A DNA stretch of 30,486 bases from contig JAKVAO010000028.1 of NCBI GenBank assembly GCA_022447685.1, forward strand, positions 1 through 30,486, in the 5' to 3' direction. This document shows, piece after piece, positions 1 through 7,898 of this stretch; position 1 is the stretch's first letter, and each line of letters starts with the position of its first letter. The stretch is from Candidatus Caenarcanales bacterium (GTDB taxonomy: Bacteria; Cyanobacteriota; Vampirovibrionia; LMEP-6097). A model generated the notes under the pieces. It worked only from the letters and a program-made list of their open reading frames with translations. It did not search any database and was not told where the DNA came from. The translations under genes were made by a program, and so were the position numbers.

Positions 1-1
1 G

Positions 2-133
2 TACGCAGAAGAAATTTTTAACACGCTACTAGTCACTTTTTACTTTAGTTTAGGAGAAGTATTATGTAATTACAGACACGAGGTTGAATATTCTAGTGAG
101 TGGGTTTCTGAAGAAATAACTCATGATTCCTGA
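2..133 (+). CDS. Possible 3' end of an upstream gene (partial)
   Basis: A reading frame is open from the window edge to a TGA at 131-133 and gives 43 residues (ending EEITHDS). It has no recognisable motif. It is not the C-terminus of ribosomal protein S7, the usual neighbour of fusA. It could be the tail of a real gene or a chance open frame, because too little is visible to decide. Confidence 0.25.
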   Translation, partial: YAEEIFNTLLVTFYFSLGEVLCNYRHEVEYSSEWVSEEITHDS

Positions 134-143
134 GAAACTCACG

Positions 144-152
144 TGTTATAAT
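144..152 (+). promoter_or_regulatory. Extended -10 promoter of fusA
   Basis: The sequence TGTTATAAT is a perfect TATAAT (147-152) with the TGn extension. No good -35 hexamer sits 17 bases upstream, which is common for extended -10 promoters. The predicted leader is about 60 bases and contains an AAGGA Shine-Dalgarno at 207-211, so fusA is conventionally led. Confidence 0.6.
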
Positions 153-219
153 TCCAATTGCTTAAGTGCTGTTATTCTAAATTATTTTCAGCACAATCTT
201 AATTTCAAGGAAACAAACA

Positions 220-2334
220 ATGGCAAAACAAATCAAAAAAGAAGATATTAGAAACATGGGAATCGCTGCCCATATCGATGCAGGTAAGACTACAACTACT
301 GAAAGAATTTTATTTTATAGTGGTGTTGTTCACAAGATTGGTGAAGTTCACGAAGGTAATTCAGTAACTGACTGGATGGCACAAGAGAAAGAACGTGGTA
401 TCACTATTACTGCAGCTGCGATCTCTACTAACTGGAGAGATAAATATATCAACTTAATTGATACCCCAGGACACGTTGACTTTACGATCGAAGTTGAGCG
501 TTCAATGCGTGTACTAGACTCTGTTATCATCACTTTATGTTCTGTTGGTGGTGTACAACCTCAAACTAAAACTGTTTGGAGACAGGCTGATAGATACAAA
601 GTTCCAAGAGTTGTTTTCGTTAACAAAATGGATAGATCTGGTGCTGATTTCTTCAGAGTAAGAGACCAGTTAAAGAATGAGGTAAGAGTTAACGCTATGC
701 CTATCCAGTGTCCAATTGGTGCTGAAGACCAATTCCAAGGTGTTGTAGATTTAATCGAGAAGAAAACTATAGTTCACAAAGATGACTTAGGAATGGAAAT
801 CGAAGTAACTAATGGTTACCCAGCAGACTTAGCTTCTAAGTGTGAAGAAATGAGAACTGAACTTGTTGAGGCTATCGCTGAGACGAATGAAGATCTTATG
901 AACAAATACCTTGAAGAAGGTGAAGATGCTTTCACTACTGAAGAATTAATGGCTGCACTTAGAAAAGCAACTATCAATTTAGAAATCATCCCTATGCTTT
1001 GTGGTTCTGCGTTCAAGAACAAAGGTATCCAGAAAGTTCTAGACGCTATTGTTGACTTACTTCCTAACCCACTTGAAGTTCAACAAATCAAAGGTAAAAA
1101 TGTTGATGAAGAAGAAGTTGAGCGTAAGTGTGACGACACTGAACCAATGGCTGGTTTAGCGTTCAAAGTAATGACTGACCCATTTGTAGGTAGATTAACT
1201 TTCGTTAGAATGTACTCAGGTGTTATCACTTCTGGTAGTTATGTGTTCAACTCATCTACTGGTAAGAAAGAAAGAATCTCTCGTATCATCAAACTTCAAG
1301 CTGATGATAGAACTGAAGTTCCTGAACTTAGAGCGGGTGACATTGGTGCTGTAGTAGGTTTCAAAGAAACTACAACTGGTAACACTTTCTGTGACGAGAA
1401 AAAAGCAGTTGTTCTTGAATCACTATTCATTCCTGAGCCTGTAATTTCAGTTGCGGTTGAGCCTAAGACTAAGCAAGACCAAGAGAAGCTTGCAACTTCA
1501 CTTCACAAGCTTGCTGAGGAAGATCCAACTTTCAAAGTTAAAGTAGATCACGAAACTGGTCAAACTATCATCTCTGGTATGGGTGAACTTCACTTAGAGA
1601 TTCTAGTAGACAGACTTAAGCGTGAATTCAAAGTAGAAGCTGATGTTGGTAAACCACAAGTTGCTTACAGAGAAACTATCAGAGCTAAGGCTACTTCAGA
1701 TATGAAATACGCTAAGCAGTCTGGTGGTCGTGGTCAATATGGTCATGTTGTTGTTGACTTCGAACCTCTTCCAATCGGAAAAGACGAAGAAGGTAACGAT
1801 CTTCCAACTTACGAATTCGTTAACAAGATTACTGGTGGTGTTATTCCTAAGGAATATATTCCTTCAGTTGATAAAGGTATCAAAGAAGCTATGCTTTCTG
1901 GTTGTGTAGCTGGTTATGAATTAATCGGTCTAAAAGCTACTCTTAACCATGGTTCATTCCACGAAGTTGACTCTTCTGAGATGGCATTCGGTATCGCTGG
2001 ATCTATGTCTTTCAAAGACGGTGCTAAGAAAGCTCAACCAGTTCTTCTTGAGCCAATGATGAAAGTTGATGTTGAAGTTCCTGAAGAATTCATGGGTGAT
2101 GTTATCGGTGATATCTCTTCTAGACGTGGTCGTGTTGAGAAAATGGAAACTGAAAATGGTCAATCTAAAGTAGCGACTATAGTTCCACTAGCGAACATGT
2201 TTGGTTATGCAACTGATATCAGAAACAAAACCAAAGGTCAGGGAACATTCACTATGGAATTCTACGCTTATGAAGAAGTTCCTCCAAATGTAGCTCAAGA
2301 AATTGCTACTGGAAGAGCAACTGCTGCTGCGTAA
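220..2334 (+). CDS. fusA: Translation elongation factor G
   Basis: EF-G is the ribosomal translocase GTPase that moves tRNAs and mRNA after peptide-bond formation and acts with RRF in ribosome recycling. The 704 residues match the usual family length. The GTPase motifs are intact: P-loop AHIDAGKT at 17-24, switch I RGITIT at 59-64, DTPGHVD at 81-87 with the catalytic His at 85, and NKMD at 135-138. Domains II to V follow, with the domain IV segment GGRGQYGHVV and a C-terminal MFGYATDIR. The ATG at 220 is preceded by AAGGA at proper spacing. The gene stands alone, with its own promoter and terminator, rather than in the common rpsL-rpsG-fusA-tuf operon. An additional paralogue elsewhere in the genome cannot be excluded. 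Confidence 0.98.
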   Translation: MAKQIKKEDIRNMGIAAHIDAGKTTTTERILFYSGVVHKIGEVHEGNSVTDWMAQEKERGITITAAAISTNWRDKYINLIDTPGHVDFTIEVERSMRVLDSVIITLCSVGGVQPQTKTVWRQADRYKVPRVVFVNKMDRSGADFFRVRDQLKNEVRVNAMPIQCPIGAEDQFQGVVDLIEKKTIVHKDDLGMEIEVTNGYPADLASKCEEMRTELVEAIAETNEDLMNKYLEEGEDAFTTEELMAALRKATINLEIIPMLCGSAFKNKGIQKVLDAIVDLLPNPLEVQQIKGKNVDEEEVERKCDDTEPMAGLAFKVMTDPFVGRLTFVRMYSGVITSGSYVFNSSTGKKERISRIIKLQADDRTEVPELRAGDIGAVVGFKETTTGNTFCDEKKAVVLESLFIPEPVISVAVEPKTKQDQEKLATSLHKLAEEDPTFKVKVDHETGQTIISGMGELHLEILVDRLKREFKVEADVGKPQVAYRETIRAKATSDMKYAKQSGGRGQYGHVVVDFEPLPIGKDEEGNDLPTYEFVNKITGGVIPKEYIPSVDKGIKEAMLSGCVAGYELIGLKATLNHGSFHEVDSSEMAFGIAGSMSFKDGAKKAQPVLLEPMMKVDVEVPEEFMGDVIGDISSRRGRVEKMETENGQSKVATIVPLANMFGYATDIRNKTKGQGTFTMEFYAYEEVPPNVAQEIATGRATAAA

Positions 2335-2360
2335 GTCTTTCATTTGCTTCTGCAAACGCA

Positions 2361-2413
2361 GAACTTGAAGCAATACATATGAAAACATGATTTGTTTGTA
2401 TTGCTTTAAGTTC
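2361..2413 (+). other. Long imperfect hairpin in the fusA 3' region
   Basis: Arms at 2361-2376 and 2398-2413 pair over 16 bases with one mismatch around a 21-base loop. An alternative small hairpin (TTCTGC/GCAGAA at 2348-2363) shares the left arm, so the two are mutually exclusive. There is no U-run after the long stem, so it does not look like a terminator. It may protect the mRNA 3' end or be a dispersed palindromic repeat. Confidence 0.5.
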
Positions 2414-2440
2414 AAGGAAAATCTATACCCAGAACGAAAA

Positions 2441-2471
2441 GCCCTCACTTTACACGCAGTGAGGGCTTTTT
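2441..2471 (+). terminator. Bidirectional Rho-independent terminator
   Basis: A perfect 9-bp GC-rich stem (GCCCTCACT 2441-2449 pairing with 2458-2466) has an 8-base loop and is followed by TTTTT at 2467-2471. The stem is preceded by AAAA at 2437-2440, so it can also work in reverse. It lies between convergent fusA and the minus-strand orphan operon and probably ends both. Confidence 0.85.
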
Positions 2472-2525
2472 ATATTAATTAAGTAAGTTATAAAATTATT
2501 TCACAAATAGAACATGTTGCAGACA

Positions 2526-2882
2526 CTACATAAACTTAGCAATCATACTCATAACTGATGCTACTTGTTTCATATCAATGTCTTGCAAATTCAGAGTTCC
2601 ACCCAGATTACCAGCTTCACCATCTTCAGCGAAAATACCTAAAGGATCTGTACTTCCAGCATATATCCAGTCAGGCTTATTAGAAGTAATAGAGCTATCT
2701 TCTGCTTTTGCTAGAGTCTGATTCTCAGAGAAAAGATCTAAAGGATCAGCTGTATCAAAGCCCCCAATTTTAATTGTTGGAATCTTCGCTTGAGCCTTAG
2801 GAGCAGGATTAATACCAATAGGAGTATATTCAATACCTTTACTGATATCCAAATTAAAACCTGGTAAATTGTTAACACCCAT
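2526..2882 (-). CDS. Orphan small protein, last gene of the minus-strand trio
   Basis: The 118-residue product is not recognised. It has no signal peptide or membrane segment. The N-terminal two thirds is rich in P, G, N, D and T and looks disordered. The C-terminus ends in a short hydrophobic helix (MKQVASVMSMIAKFM). That helix resembles a segment of the first gene of the cluster (MKEIMSMIQQIAKL), which suggests a shared interaction or targeting element. Two related sequence stretches (DTADPLDLFSENQ and STDPLGIFAEDGE) look like a degenerate internal repeat. The start has a good AAGGA Shine-Dalgarno overlapping the stop of the preceding gene, 11 bases away, so the two are translationally coupled. 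Confidence 0.75.
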   Translation of the reverse strand: MGVNNLPGFNLDISKGIEYTPIGINPAPKAQAKIPTIKIGGFDTADPLDLFSENQTLAKAEDSSITSNKPDWIYAGSTDPLGIFAEDGEAGNLGGTLNLQDIDMKQVASVMSMIAKFM

Positions 2883-2893
2883 AAATCAAATCC

Positions 2894-3433
2894 TTAAACC
2901 AACCCTGATAGCCCTGCAAATAATTGAACCATTTGCATACCTTCTTTAAATCCGAAGCCTCCACCTCCGCCACTACTAACAGAGGATCCAGCTGGATACC
3001 CTGAAGATTGATTCATCAGATTTGCCTGCTGTTGAGCTTTATAACGATCGTTGTCTGCTATCATTGCAAGCTCTTGCTGCCTCAAAGACTGATTTTGAAG
3101 ATATTCATTATAGGCTGCCTGATATGCCCCAGAATAAGATTGATAAACACCAAATCTATCTTCCTCTGACCCTAATGGAGTAGCAGATGGCATCACGCCT
3201 CCCAAACCAGTTAGCTGCTGATAGTCTGCAAGCTTTTGCCCACTAAAATGATTAGGGAGTACACTAGAGTAGTATTGATCAGCACCATGCTGAGCATTAC
3301 CTGATAAAGATCCGGGAACATAAGAAGTAGAACCAACAGGTGTATAAGAAGTAGCACCCACAGGTGTATAAGAACCACCTAGTCCATAATTCCCCGAAAC
3401 AGAGTTAGTAACTGGATTATAGCTACCGACCAT
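2894..3433 (-). CDS. Orphan low-complexity protein with SYTPVG repeats
   Basis: The function is unknown. I chose the ATG at 3433 (179 residues) over an in-frame start at 3460 because AAGGAGG (minus strand, 3440-3446) sits six bases before it. The N-terminal 45 residues contain tandem variants of S-Y-T-P-V-G-x-T. The middle is a Q- and N-rich helical stretch (YNEYLQNQSLRQQELAMIADNDRYKAQQQ in two overlapping parts). A GGGGGFGF linker precedes a C-terminal hydrophobic helix (MQMVQLFAGLSGLV). There is no signal peptide. The mix of a Q-rich helix and flexible Gly/Ser/Tyr sequence is seen in virion-type or self-assembling proteins, but that is only an analogy. A CTTAACCTA motif lies 31 bases upstream of the start. 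Confidence 0.75.
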   Translation of the reverse strand: MVGSYNPVTNSVSGNYGLGGSYTPVGATSYTPVGSTSYVPGSLSGNAQHGADQYYSSVLPNHFSGQKLADYQQLTGLGGVMPSATPLGSEEDRFGVYQSYSGAYQAAYNEYLQNQSLRQQELAMIADNDRYKAQQQANLMNQSSGYPAGSSVSSGGGGGFGFKEGMQMVQLFAGLSGLV

Positions 3434-3464
3434 TACACGCCTCCTTACTGGAATATACAATAAA

Positions 3465-3473
3465 TAGGTTAAG
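3465..3473 (-). promoter_or_regulatory. CTTAACCTA motif, copy 1
   Basis: Read on the minus strand this is CTTAACCTA, 31 bases upstream of the start at 3433. Four intergenic copies of the same 9-mer occur in the window, each upstream of an orphan minus-strand gene. The nature of the site (operator, activator site or promoter element) is unknown. Confidence 0.4.
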
Positions 3474-3488
3474 AATTGGCTATAAAGA

Positions 3489-4463
3489 CTATGCTAAAGA
3501 AGTTCTACTAAGACCTGTACTTGGTCTACCTGGAATACCCCTGGACATCTCTAGTTTTGTTTGGGCTATAAGTAAATTAGCATAATTCGTTTTAGCCATA
3601 GTCGACTCTATACTTCTTTCCATTGCTAATGCTGGATTATAACCTGGATTTGTGACATTAGAAGCATTATTCGTCTTAGGAGCTGGTTTTTGCTTAGGAA
3701 TGAGTTTAGCTATCTGTTGTATCATACTCATGATTTCTTTCATACCTAAAGTCTTTTTATTCTTAGCTTTAGTATTATCACCAGCTTTTTCAAGCTCTTC
3801 AGTAGTCTTAGCTAAATCTTCTTCAGACCTGAAATCCTTAATTTTATCTTCTGCATTAAGAAATCCATCTTTGTTGACGTCACCATCAGGCTTACCGGAT
3901 ATTTTACCGTCACCATTAAGGTCAACGAAAACTTTCTGGTCCTTCTCATCAACAACACCATCACCATTGGTATCGACTTCGAGGTAGCCATCTTCTTTAA
4001 ACTGCTCAATCTGTTCTTCAGTAAGCTTAGAAGCATCAAAATCTTTTATTTCGTTACCTTCTTTATCAATAAAGCCAACCTCACCTAAATCAAATTCCTC
4101 TGCATTCTTAGCTTCTTCAATCTTCGCCGCTAGAGTATCACCTGCATATTCAGCACCAGTAACATCCTTAGCTCCTTCTTGCACCCACTTGTCTCTAATT
4201 TCTAAAACCTGTTCATTAAACTCTTTTTGCTTATCCTCATCTAATGATTCAAAAGCTTTATTAAGCTCTTCATCTTGCTTCAAAAGGTTTTCAGTAAAAG
4301 TATCATCAGCAATCTCTTCTGGGAGTGCAATACCGTCATCAAGAATGTCTTCAGTGACTCCCTCAAATGCATTCTCCATGATACCAACATCGAAGCCTCC
4401 TCCAGCATCACCTGTAAGTCCACCGAAATCCATACCACTTGCTAATGCTCCAAAATCTACCAT
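3489..4463 (-). CDS. Acidic protein with three EF-hand/dockerin-like Ca2+ loops
   Basis: The 324-residue product is very acidic over residues 30-230. Three calcium-loop motifs lie in close succession: DTNGDGVVDEKD at 164-175, DLNGDGKIS at 181-189 and DVNKDGFLNAED at 195-206. Each has Asp/Asn at the metal positions and the central Gly, as in EF-hands and dockerins. Calcium binding is therefore likely. A short helix MKEIMSMIQQIAKL (241-254) and a basic C-terminus (PGRPSTGLSRTS) follow. No signal peptide is present, which is unusual for such repeats since most bacterial examples are exported. The start has GAGGA eight bases before ATG. This is the first gene of the trio. A CTTAACCTA motif lies 116 bases upstream. 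Confidence 0.8.
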   Translation of the reverse strand: MVDFGALASGMDFGGLTGDAGGGFDVGIMENAFEGVTEDILDDGIALPEEIADDTFTENLLKQDEELNKAFESLDEDKQKEFNEQVLEIRDKWVQEGAKDVTGAEYAGDTLAAKIEEAKNAEEFDLGEVGFIDKEGNEIKDFDASKLTEEQIEQFKEDGYLEVDTNGDGVVDEKDQKVFVDLNGDGKISGKPDGDVNKDGFLNAEDKIKDFRSEEDLAKTTEELEKAGDNTKAKNKKTLGMKEIMSMIQQIAKLIPKQKPAPKTNNASNVTNPGYNPALAMERSIESTMAKTNYANLLIAQTKLEMSRGIPGRPSTGLSRTSLA

Positions 4464-4579
4464 TTATTCATTCCTCTGTTCTCTTCTTCTTTATTTACAC
4501 ACCCGTAAATTCTTTCACGAGAGCTGCAAAACTGCTAGCACAAAGCTACATAGTAGTGATATCAAAAGAAATTTAAACT

Positions 4580-4588
4580 TAGGTTAAG
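4580..4588 (-). promoter_or_regulatory. CTTAACCTA motif, copy 2
   Basis: This copy lies in the divergent region between the EF-hand gene (minus) and trpG/pabA (plus), 116 bases from the former's start codon. It also sits just before the trpG promoter, so it could influence either side. Confidence 0.35.
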
Positions 4589-4604
4589 AAAAGTAAGTAA
4601 ATAT

Positions 4605-4613
4605 TGATAAAAT
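4605..4613 (+). promoter_or_regulatory. Extended -10 of trpG/pabA
   Basis: TGATAAAAT has the TGn extension and matches TATAAT at five of six positions (TAAAAT 4608-4613). It ends 11 bases before the ATG at 4625, which implies a leader of only about four bases. It overlaps an in-frame TTG at 4604, so that earlier start is unlikely to be used. Confidence 0.45.
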
Positions 4614-4624
4614 TAAAGATTCAC

Positions 4625-5242
4625 ATGAAACTTGAACTTCCTAAACTTGCAAAAGTCCTAGTGATTGATAACTACGATAGTTTCACCTATAACATTGTGC
4701 AGTATATCAATGAACTCGGCACTGAAACTCTAGTGATCCGCAACGATGAAATTCCAGCAGAAGAGCTAGAAGAATTAGTAGAAACACAAAACATCACGCA
4801 CATACTGATATCCCCTGGACCAGGCAAGCCTAAAGACGCCAAACTCAGTAACACTGCTATTAGTAAACTTGGAGGTAAACTCCCCATACTCGGAGTATGC
4901 CTTGGGCATCAAGCTATTGGTGAAATCTTCGGCGCTACAGTAACTAAAGCCCCTTATTTAATGCACGGCAAAGTAAGTGAAATACACGCTAAGACAGATT
5001 CACCTCTGTTTAAAAATATCCCTAGAAAATTTGAAGCCACTAGATATCATTCATTAATTATTGATAAAGAATCTACCCAAGATACAGATCTAGAAATTAT
5101 CGCTGAAAGCTCTGATGGTCTCATCATGGGGCTTAGCCACCAGAAAATCAAAAATCTCTTCGGTGTTCAATACCACCCAGAATCGATTCTCTCAGAATAC
5201 GGTCACAAGCTACTAGAGAATTTTCTTGAATTGAGTATATAA
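4625..5242 (+). CDS. trpG: Anthranilate/aminodeoxychorismate synthase amidotransferase subunit
   Basis: This is a class I glutamine amidotransferase. It hydrolyses glutamine and channels ammonia to the TrpE or PabB partner for anthranilate (tryptophan) or aminodeoxychorismate (folate) synthesis. Visible features are VLVIDNYDSFTYN at 11-23, the oxyanion segment SPGPGKP at 63-69, the nucleophile Cys92 in GVCLGHQAIG, and the His184/Glu186 pair in YHPES. It has 205 residues, with about ten more than usual before the first strand. No trpE or pabB partner is adjacent, so whether it serves tryptophan, folate or both (pabA) cannot be read from context. There is no clear Shine-Dalgarno. Confidence 0.92.
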   Translation: MKLELPKLAKVLVIDNYDSFTYNIVQYINELGTETLVIRNDEIPAEELEELVETQNITHILISPGPGKPKDAKLSNTAISKLGGKLPILGVCLGHQAIGEIFGATVTKAPYLMHGKVSEIHAKTDSPLFKNIPRKFEATRYHSLIIDKESTQDTDLEIIAESSDGLIMGLSHQKIKNLFGVQYHPESILSEYGHKLLENFLELSI

Positions 5243-5243
5243 T
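5238..5243 (+). promoter_or_regulatory. -10 box of anmK, leaderless arrangement
   Basis: A perfect TATAAT overlaps the trpG stop codon and is separated from the anmK ATG at 5252 by eight bases. The predicted transcription start therefore falls at or within a couple of bases of the start codon. No convincing -35 is seen. Confidence 0.45.
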
Positions 5244-5251
5244 TTAGGCTA

Positions 5252-6343
5252 ATGCTTGTTCTTGGAATCAATACTGGCACCTCTATTGACGCTGTTGACT
5301 TGGCTTTGGTGGAGTGGCGTAGCCCATTTGATTTGAAAGATTTCTCTATAGTGGCTGAAGATAGCTTTGAATTTGACTTTAACCTCAAACAAGAGTTTGA
5401 GAAAATTATTAATAAACAAAACGCAAACTTAGACGAAATCTCAGACCTGAACTATGATTTCAGTAAATTTCTTGCAAGCTTGGTTCAGGAGTTTTCCACG
5501 AAACACTCACAGACAATAGACTTGATTGGTCTCCATGGACAGACTATATTCCACGGCGGGAAAAGCACTTGGCAGCTGGGTGATGGCTCCATCATCGCAA
5601 ATATACTAGACATAGACACAGTCTCTGACTTTAGAGGAGCTGATATAGCTAGAGGCGGCTGCGGTGCCCCACTTATAAGTTTCCTCGACGAAAGATTGAT
5701 TCGATCTAACCATGAGAACATTGCAACTTTGAATATAGGTGGCATAGCCAATATCACTGTTATGGAGCAAGGCAAAATCACCATAGCCTATGATACTGGT
5801 CCTGGAAATACGCTGATAGATAATCTCTTCCAGAAGCTCTATAATCAAAGCTTCGATAAAGATGGTCATATCGCTTATAAAGGTAAGGTAAATGAAAAAT
5901 TCGTGGAAAATTTAATCAACAATACCGAATATTTCAAGCAAGAAGCACCAAAATCTACCGGAAGAGAATTATTTAATCATAAATACGCAGATAAATTTCT
6001 AGACTTAGGTAATACCCAAAATATCATATCTTCAGCATCTTACCTTACAGTAAAAACTATCAGCCAAGAACTGAAGAAATACAATCTAGAGAAGGTATAT
6101 ATCTCAGGCGGTGGTATCAAAAACAAATTTATAATCGAGCACCTAAAGCAAGATAATCCCCAAATTAAATTCGAAACTCACGACGAAACTGGAATAAAAA
6201 GTCAATACAAAGAAGCAATTTTATTTTCTCTACTAGCCTATACAAGCTATAATAAGATCCCGAACAATGTTCCCAGTTCAACTGGTGCTTCAAGCGAAGC
6301 AATTTTAGGAAAAATCTCTTATGGCAATGCAAGAAATCAATAA
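5252..6343 (+). CDS. anmK: Anhydro-N-acetylmuramic acid kinase
   Basis: AnmK opens the 1,6-anhydro ring of anhydroMurNAc and phosphorylates it to MurNAc-6-phosphate, which recycles cell-wall sugar from peptidoglycan turnover in the cytoplasm. The product has 363 residues, normal for the family. The ATP-binding turn GINTGTSIDAVD is at 5-16, GLHGQTIFH at 93-101, NIGGIANIT at 161-169, and the catalytic Asp181 is in AYDTGPGNTLID. The first motif reads INTGTS where most members have MSGTS. It starts ten bases after trpG, and its end overlaps pyk by 23 bases, which suggests coupled expression. No murQ is nearby. Confidence 0.93.
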   Translation: MLVLGINTGTSIDAVDLALVEWRSPFDLKDFSIVAEDSFEFDFNLKQEFEKIINKQNANLDEISDLNYDFSKFLASLVQEFSTKHSQTIDLIGLHGQTIFHGGKSTWQLGDGSIIANILDIDTVSDFRGADIARGGCGAPLISFLDERLIRSNHENIATLNIGGIANITVMEQGKITIAYDTGPGNTLIDNLFQKLYNQSFDKDGHIAYKGKVNEKFVENLINNTEYFKQEAPKSTGRELFNHKYADKFLDLGNTQNIISSASYLTVKTISQELKKYNLEKVYISGGGIKNKFIIEHLKQDNPQIKFETHDETGIKSQYKEAILFSLLAYTSYNKIPNNVPSSTGASSEAILGKISYGNARNQ

Positions 6344-7898
6344 ATTACCCAAAACCAAAATCGTAGCGACATTAGGTCCAGCAACAGAAAGTGAAGAAGG
6401 AATCAAATCACTTATAGAAGCTGGAATGAGCGTTGCAAGACTCAACTGTTCTCATGGGGACTGGGATACTAGAGTTGAAAGATTAACTAAAGTTCGTAAA
6501 ATGGCTTATGAACTAGATAGACCAGTAGGTATTTTAGTTGACTTACAAGGTCCAAAAATCCGTACTGGAACCCTACCAGAAGGTGGCGTTAGCATAAGTA
6601 ACGGAGAAAATATTATTCTTACTACAGTTAAAACTGATACTGATTACAGACACGATGCGCCAATCAAAAAAATCTTCGTTAGAAATTATCCAGAGCTAAC
6701 CAAAGACGTAGAAGCTGGGCAAAGCATTTTAATCGATGATGGAGTCATCAGACTAGAAGCAAGTCAAGTCAGAGATACTGAAGTAGAGGCTAAAGTTATT
6801 TTTGGTGGAATCGTTAAATCTAATAAAGGTGTTAACCTTCCAGAATCTGACCAGAAGAACTTAGCTTCAATTACAGAGAAAGATAAAGAAGACATAGTTG
6901 AAGGTGTAAGAAACTCTGCTGAATTCATCGCTCTTTCCTTTGTAAAAACTGCTGCAGATATTATTGAACTAAGACAATTAATCAATGAATGTAATGTTGA
7001 TGAACTTCCTATCAAAGTTATCGCTAAAATCGAGAAACCACAAGCAGTAGATAAGCTTGATGAAATTTTAGACGTAGTTGATGGTGTCATGGTCGCTAGA
7101 GGGGATCTAGGTGTAGAACTAGAGCCACAGAAAGTACCTATGATCCAAAAAGAGATCATTAGCAAAGCTAACTTCAAGAAAAAATTTGTAATCACAGCAA
7201 CCCAAATGATGGATTCAATGGTAAATAAACCATTCCCAACTAGAGCTGAAGTTTCTGATGTTGCAAACGCAATCTTAGACGGAACTGATGCTGTTATGCT
7301 TTCAAACGAAACAGCGATGGGATCTTATCCTACTGAAACGGTTTCACAGATGGCAAAAATCGCACTAGAAGTTGAAACTAATGGTGAAATCAAAGTTGAG
7401 AAAAGAAATCTTAAAGATCTTGACCCTGAGAATGTTGATTACATCAACCACTTAGCTATAGCGCAATCAGTTGAGAATTTCTCTAAGCTAAAGCATGTCG
7501 ATAAGATTATCGTTTTCACTTGTTCTGGCAAAAGTGCAACTATGATTTCGAAGTTAAGACCAGACGCTAAGGTTATTGCAGCTACAACTTATGAGCACAC
7601 TTATAACTATTTATCTATATTATGGGGTGTTATTCCTGTTCATTTTGATGAAGTTCAACAAACAACTGAAACTATCTACAATATTGAGCGTTATTTGATT
7701 GATCAACAATTAATTGAAGAAGGTGAAACTGTTATAGTAACTGGTGGTTTACCAATCGCAGCTAGAGGACCTTCTAACTTCGTTAAACTTCACAAATGTG
7801 ATGGTTCAATCAAAGAACTTAAAGAAATCAGTAAAGAACTTAACGCTAAAAAATTAGGTCCAACTATAAAAAAGCCTGATCCAGCTCTGCAAAGTTAA
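6321..7898 (+). CDS. pyk: Pyruvate kinase
   Basis: Pyruvate kinase catalyses the last glycolytic step, phosphoenolpyruvate plus ADP to pyruvate plus ATP. The N-terminal KTKIVATLGPAT, Arg40-x-Asn42-x-Ser44 (RLNCSHG), VDLQGPKIRTG, the catalytic KIEKP (Lys236, Glu238), the metal-binding ARGDLGVE (Asp262) and ATQMMDSM segments are all present. The RLNCSHG Cys is usually Phe. The 525 residues exceed the usual 470-480; the extra is a basic C-terminal tail (ELNAKKLGPTIKKPDPALQS), with no extra PEP-utiliser domain. The ATG at 6321, with AGGA at 6307-6310, lies inside anmK. A second in-frame ATG at 6327 is possible. Confidence 0.97.
   Translation: MAMQEINKLPKTKIVATLGPATESEEGIKSLIEAGMSVARLNCSHGDWDTRVERLTKVRKMAYELDRPVGILVDLQGPKIRTGTLPEGGVSISNGENIILTTVKTDTDYRHDAPIKKIFVRNYPELTKDVEAGQSILIDDGVIRLEASQVRDTEVEAKVIFGGIVKSNKGVNLPESDQKNLASITEKDKEDIVEGVRNSAEFIALSFVKTAADIIELRQLINECNVDELPIKVIAKIEKPQAVDKLDEILDVVDGVMVARGDLGVELEPQKVPMIQKEIISKANFKKKFVITATQMMDSMVNKPFPTRAEVSDVANAILDGTDAVMLSNETAMGSYPTETVSQMAKIALEVETNGEIKVEKRNLKDLDPENVDYINHLAIAQSVENFSKLKHVDKIIVFTCSGKSATMISKLRPDAKVIAATTYEHTYNYLSILWGVIPVHFDEVQQTTETIYNIERYLIDQQLIEEGETVIVTGGLPIAARGPSNFVKLHKCDGSIKELKEISKELNAKKLGPTIKKPDPALQS

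Noticed and set aside
3465..3473. CTTAACCTA as a classical -35 element
   Set aside because: At 31-32 bases from the start codon, standard -35 to start spacing would leave no room for the clear Shine-Dalgarno at 3440-3446. The downstream -10-like sequences are not at a constant distance.
4604..5242. TTG start at 4604 for trpG
   Set aside because: It overlaps the extended -10 box, so the ATG at 4625 is more likely.
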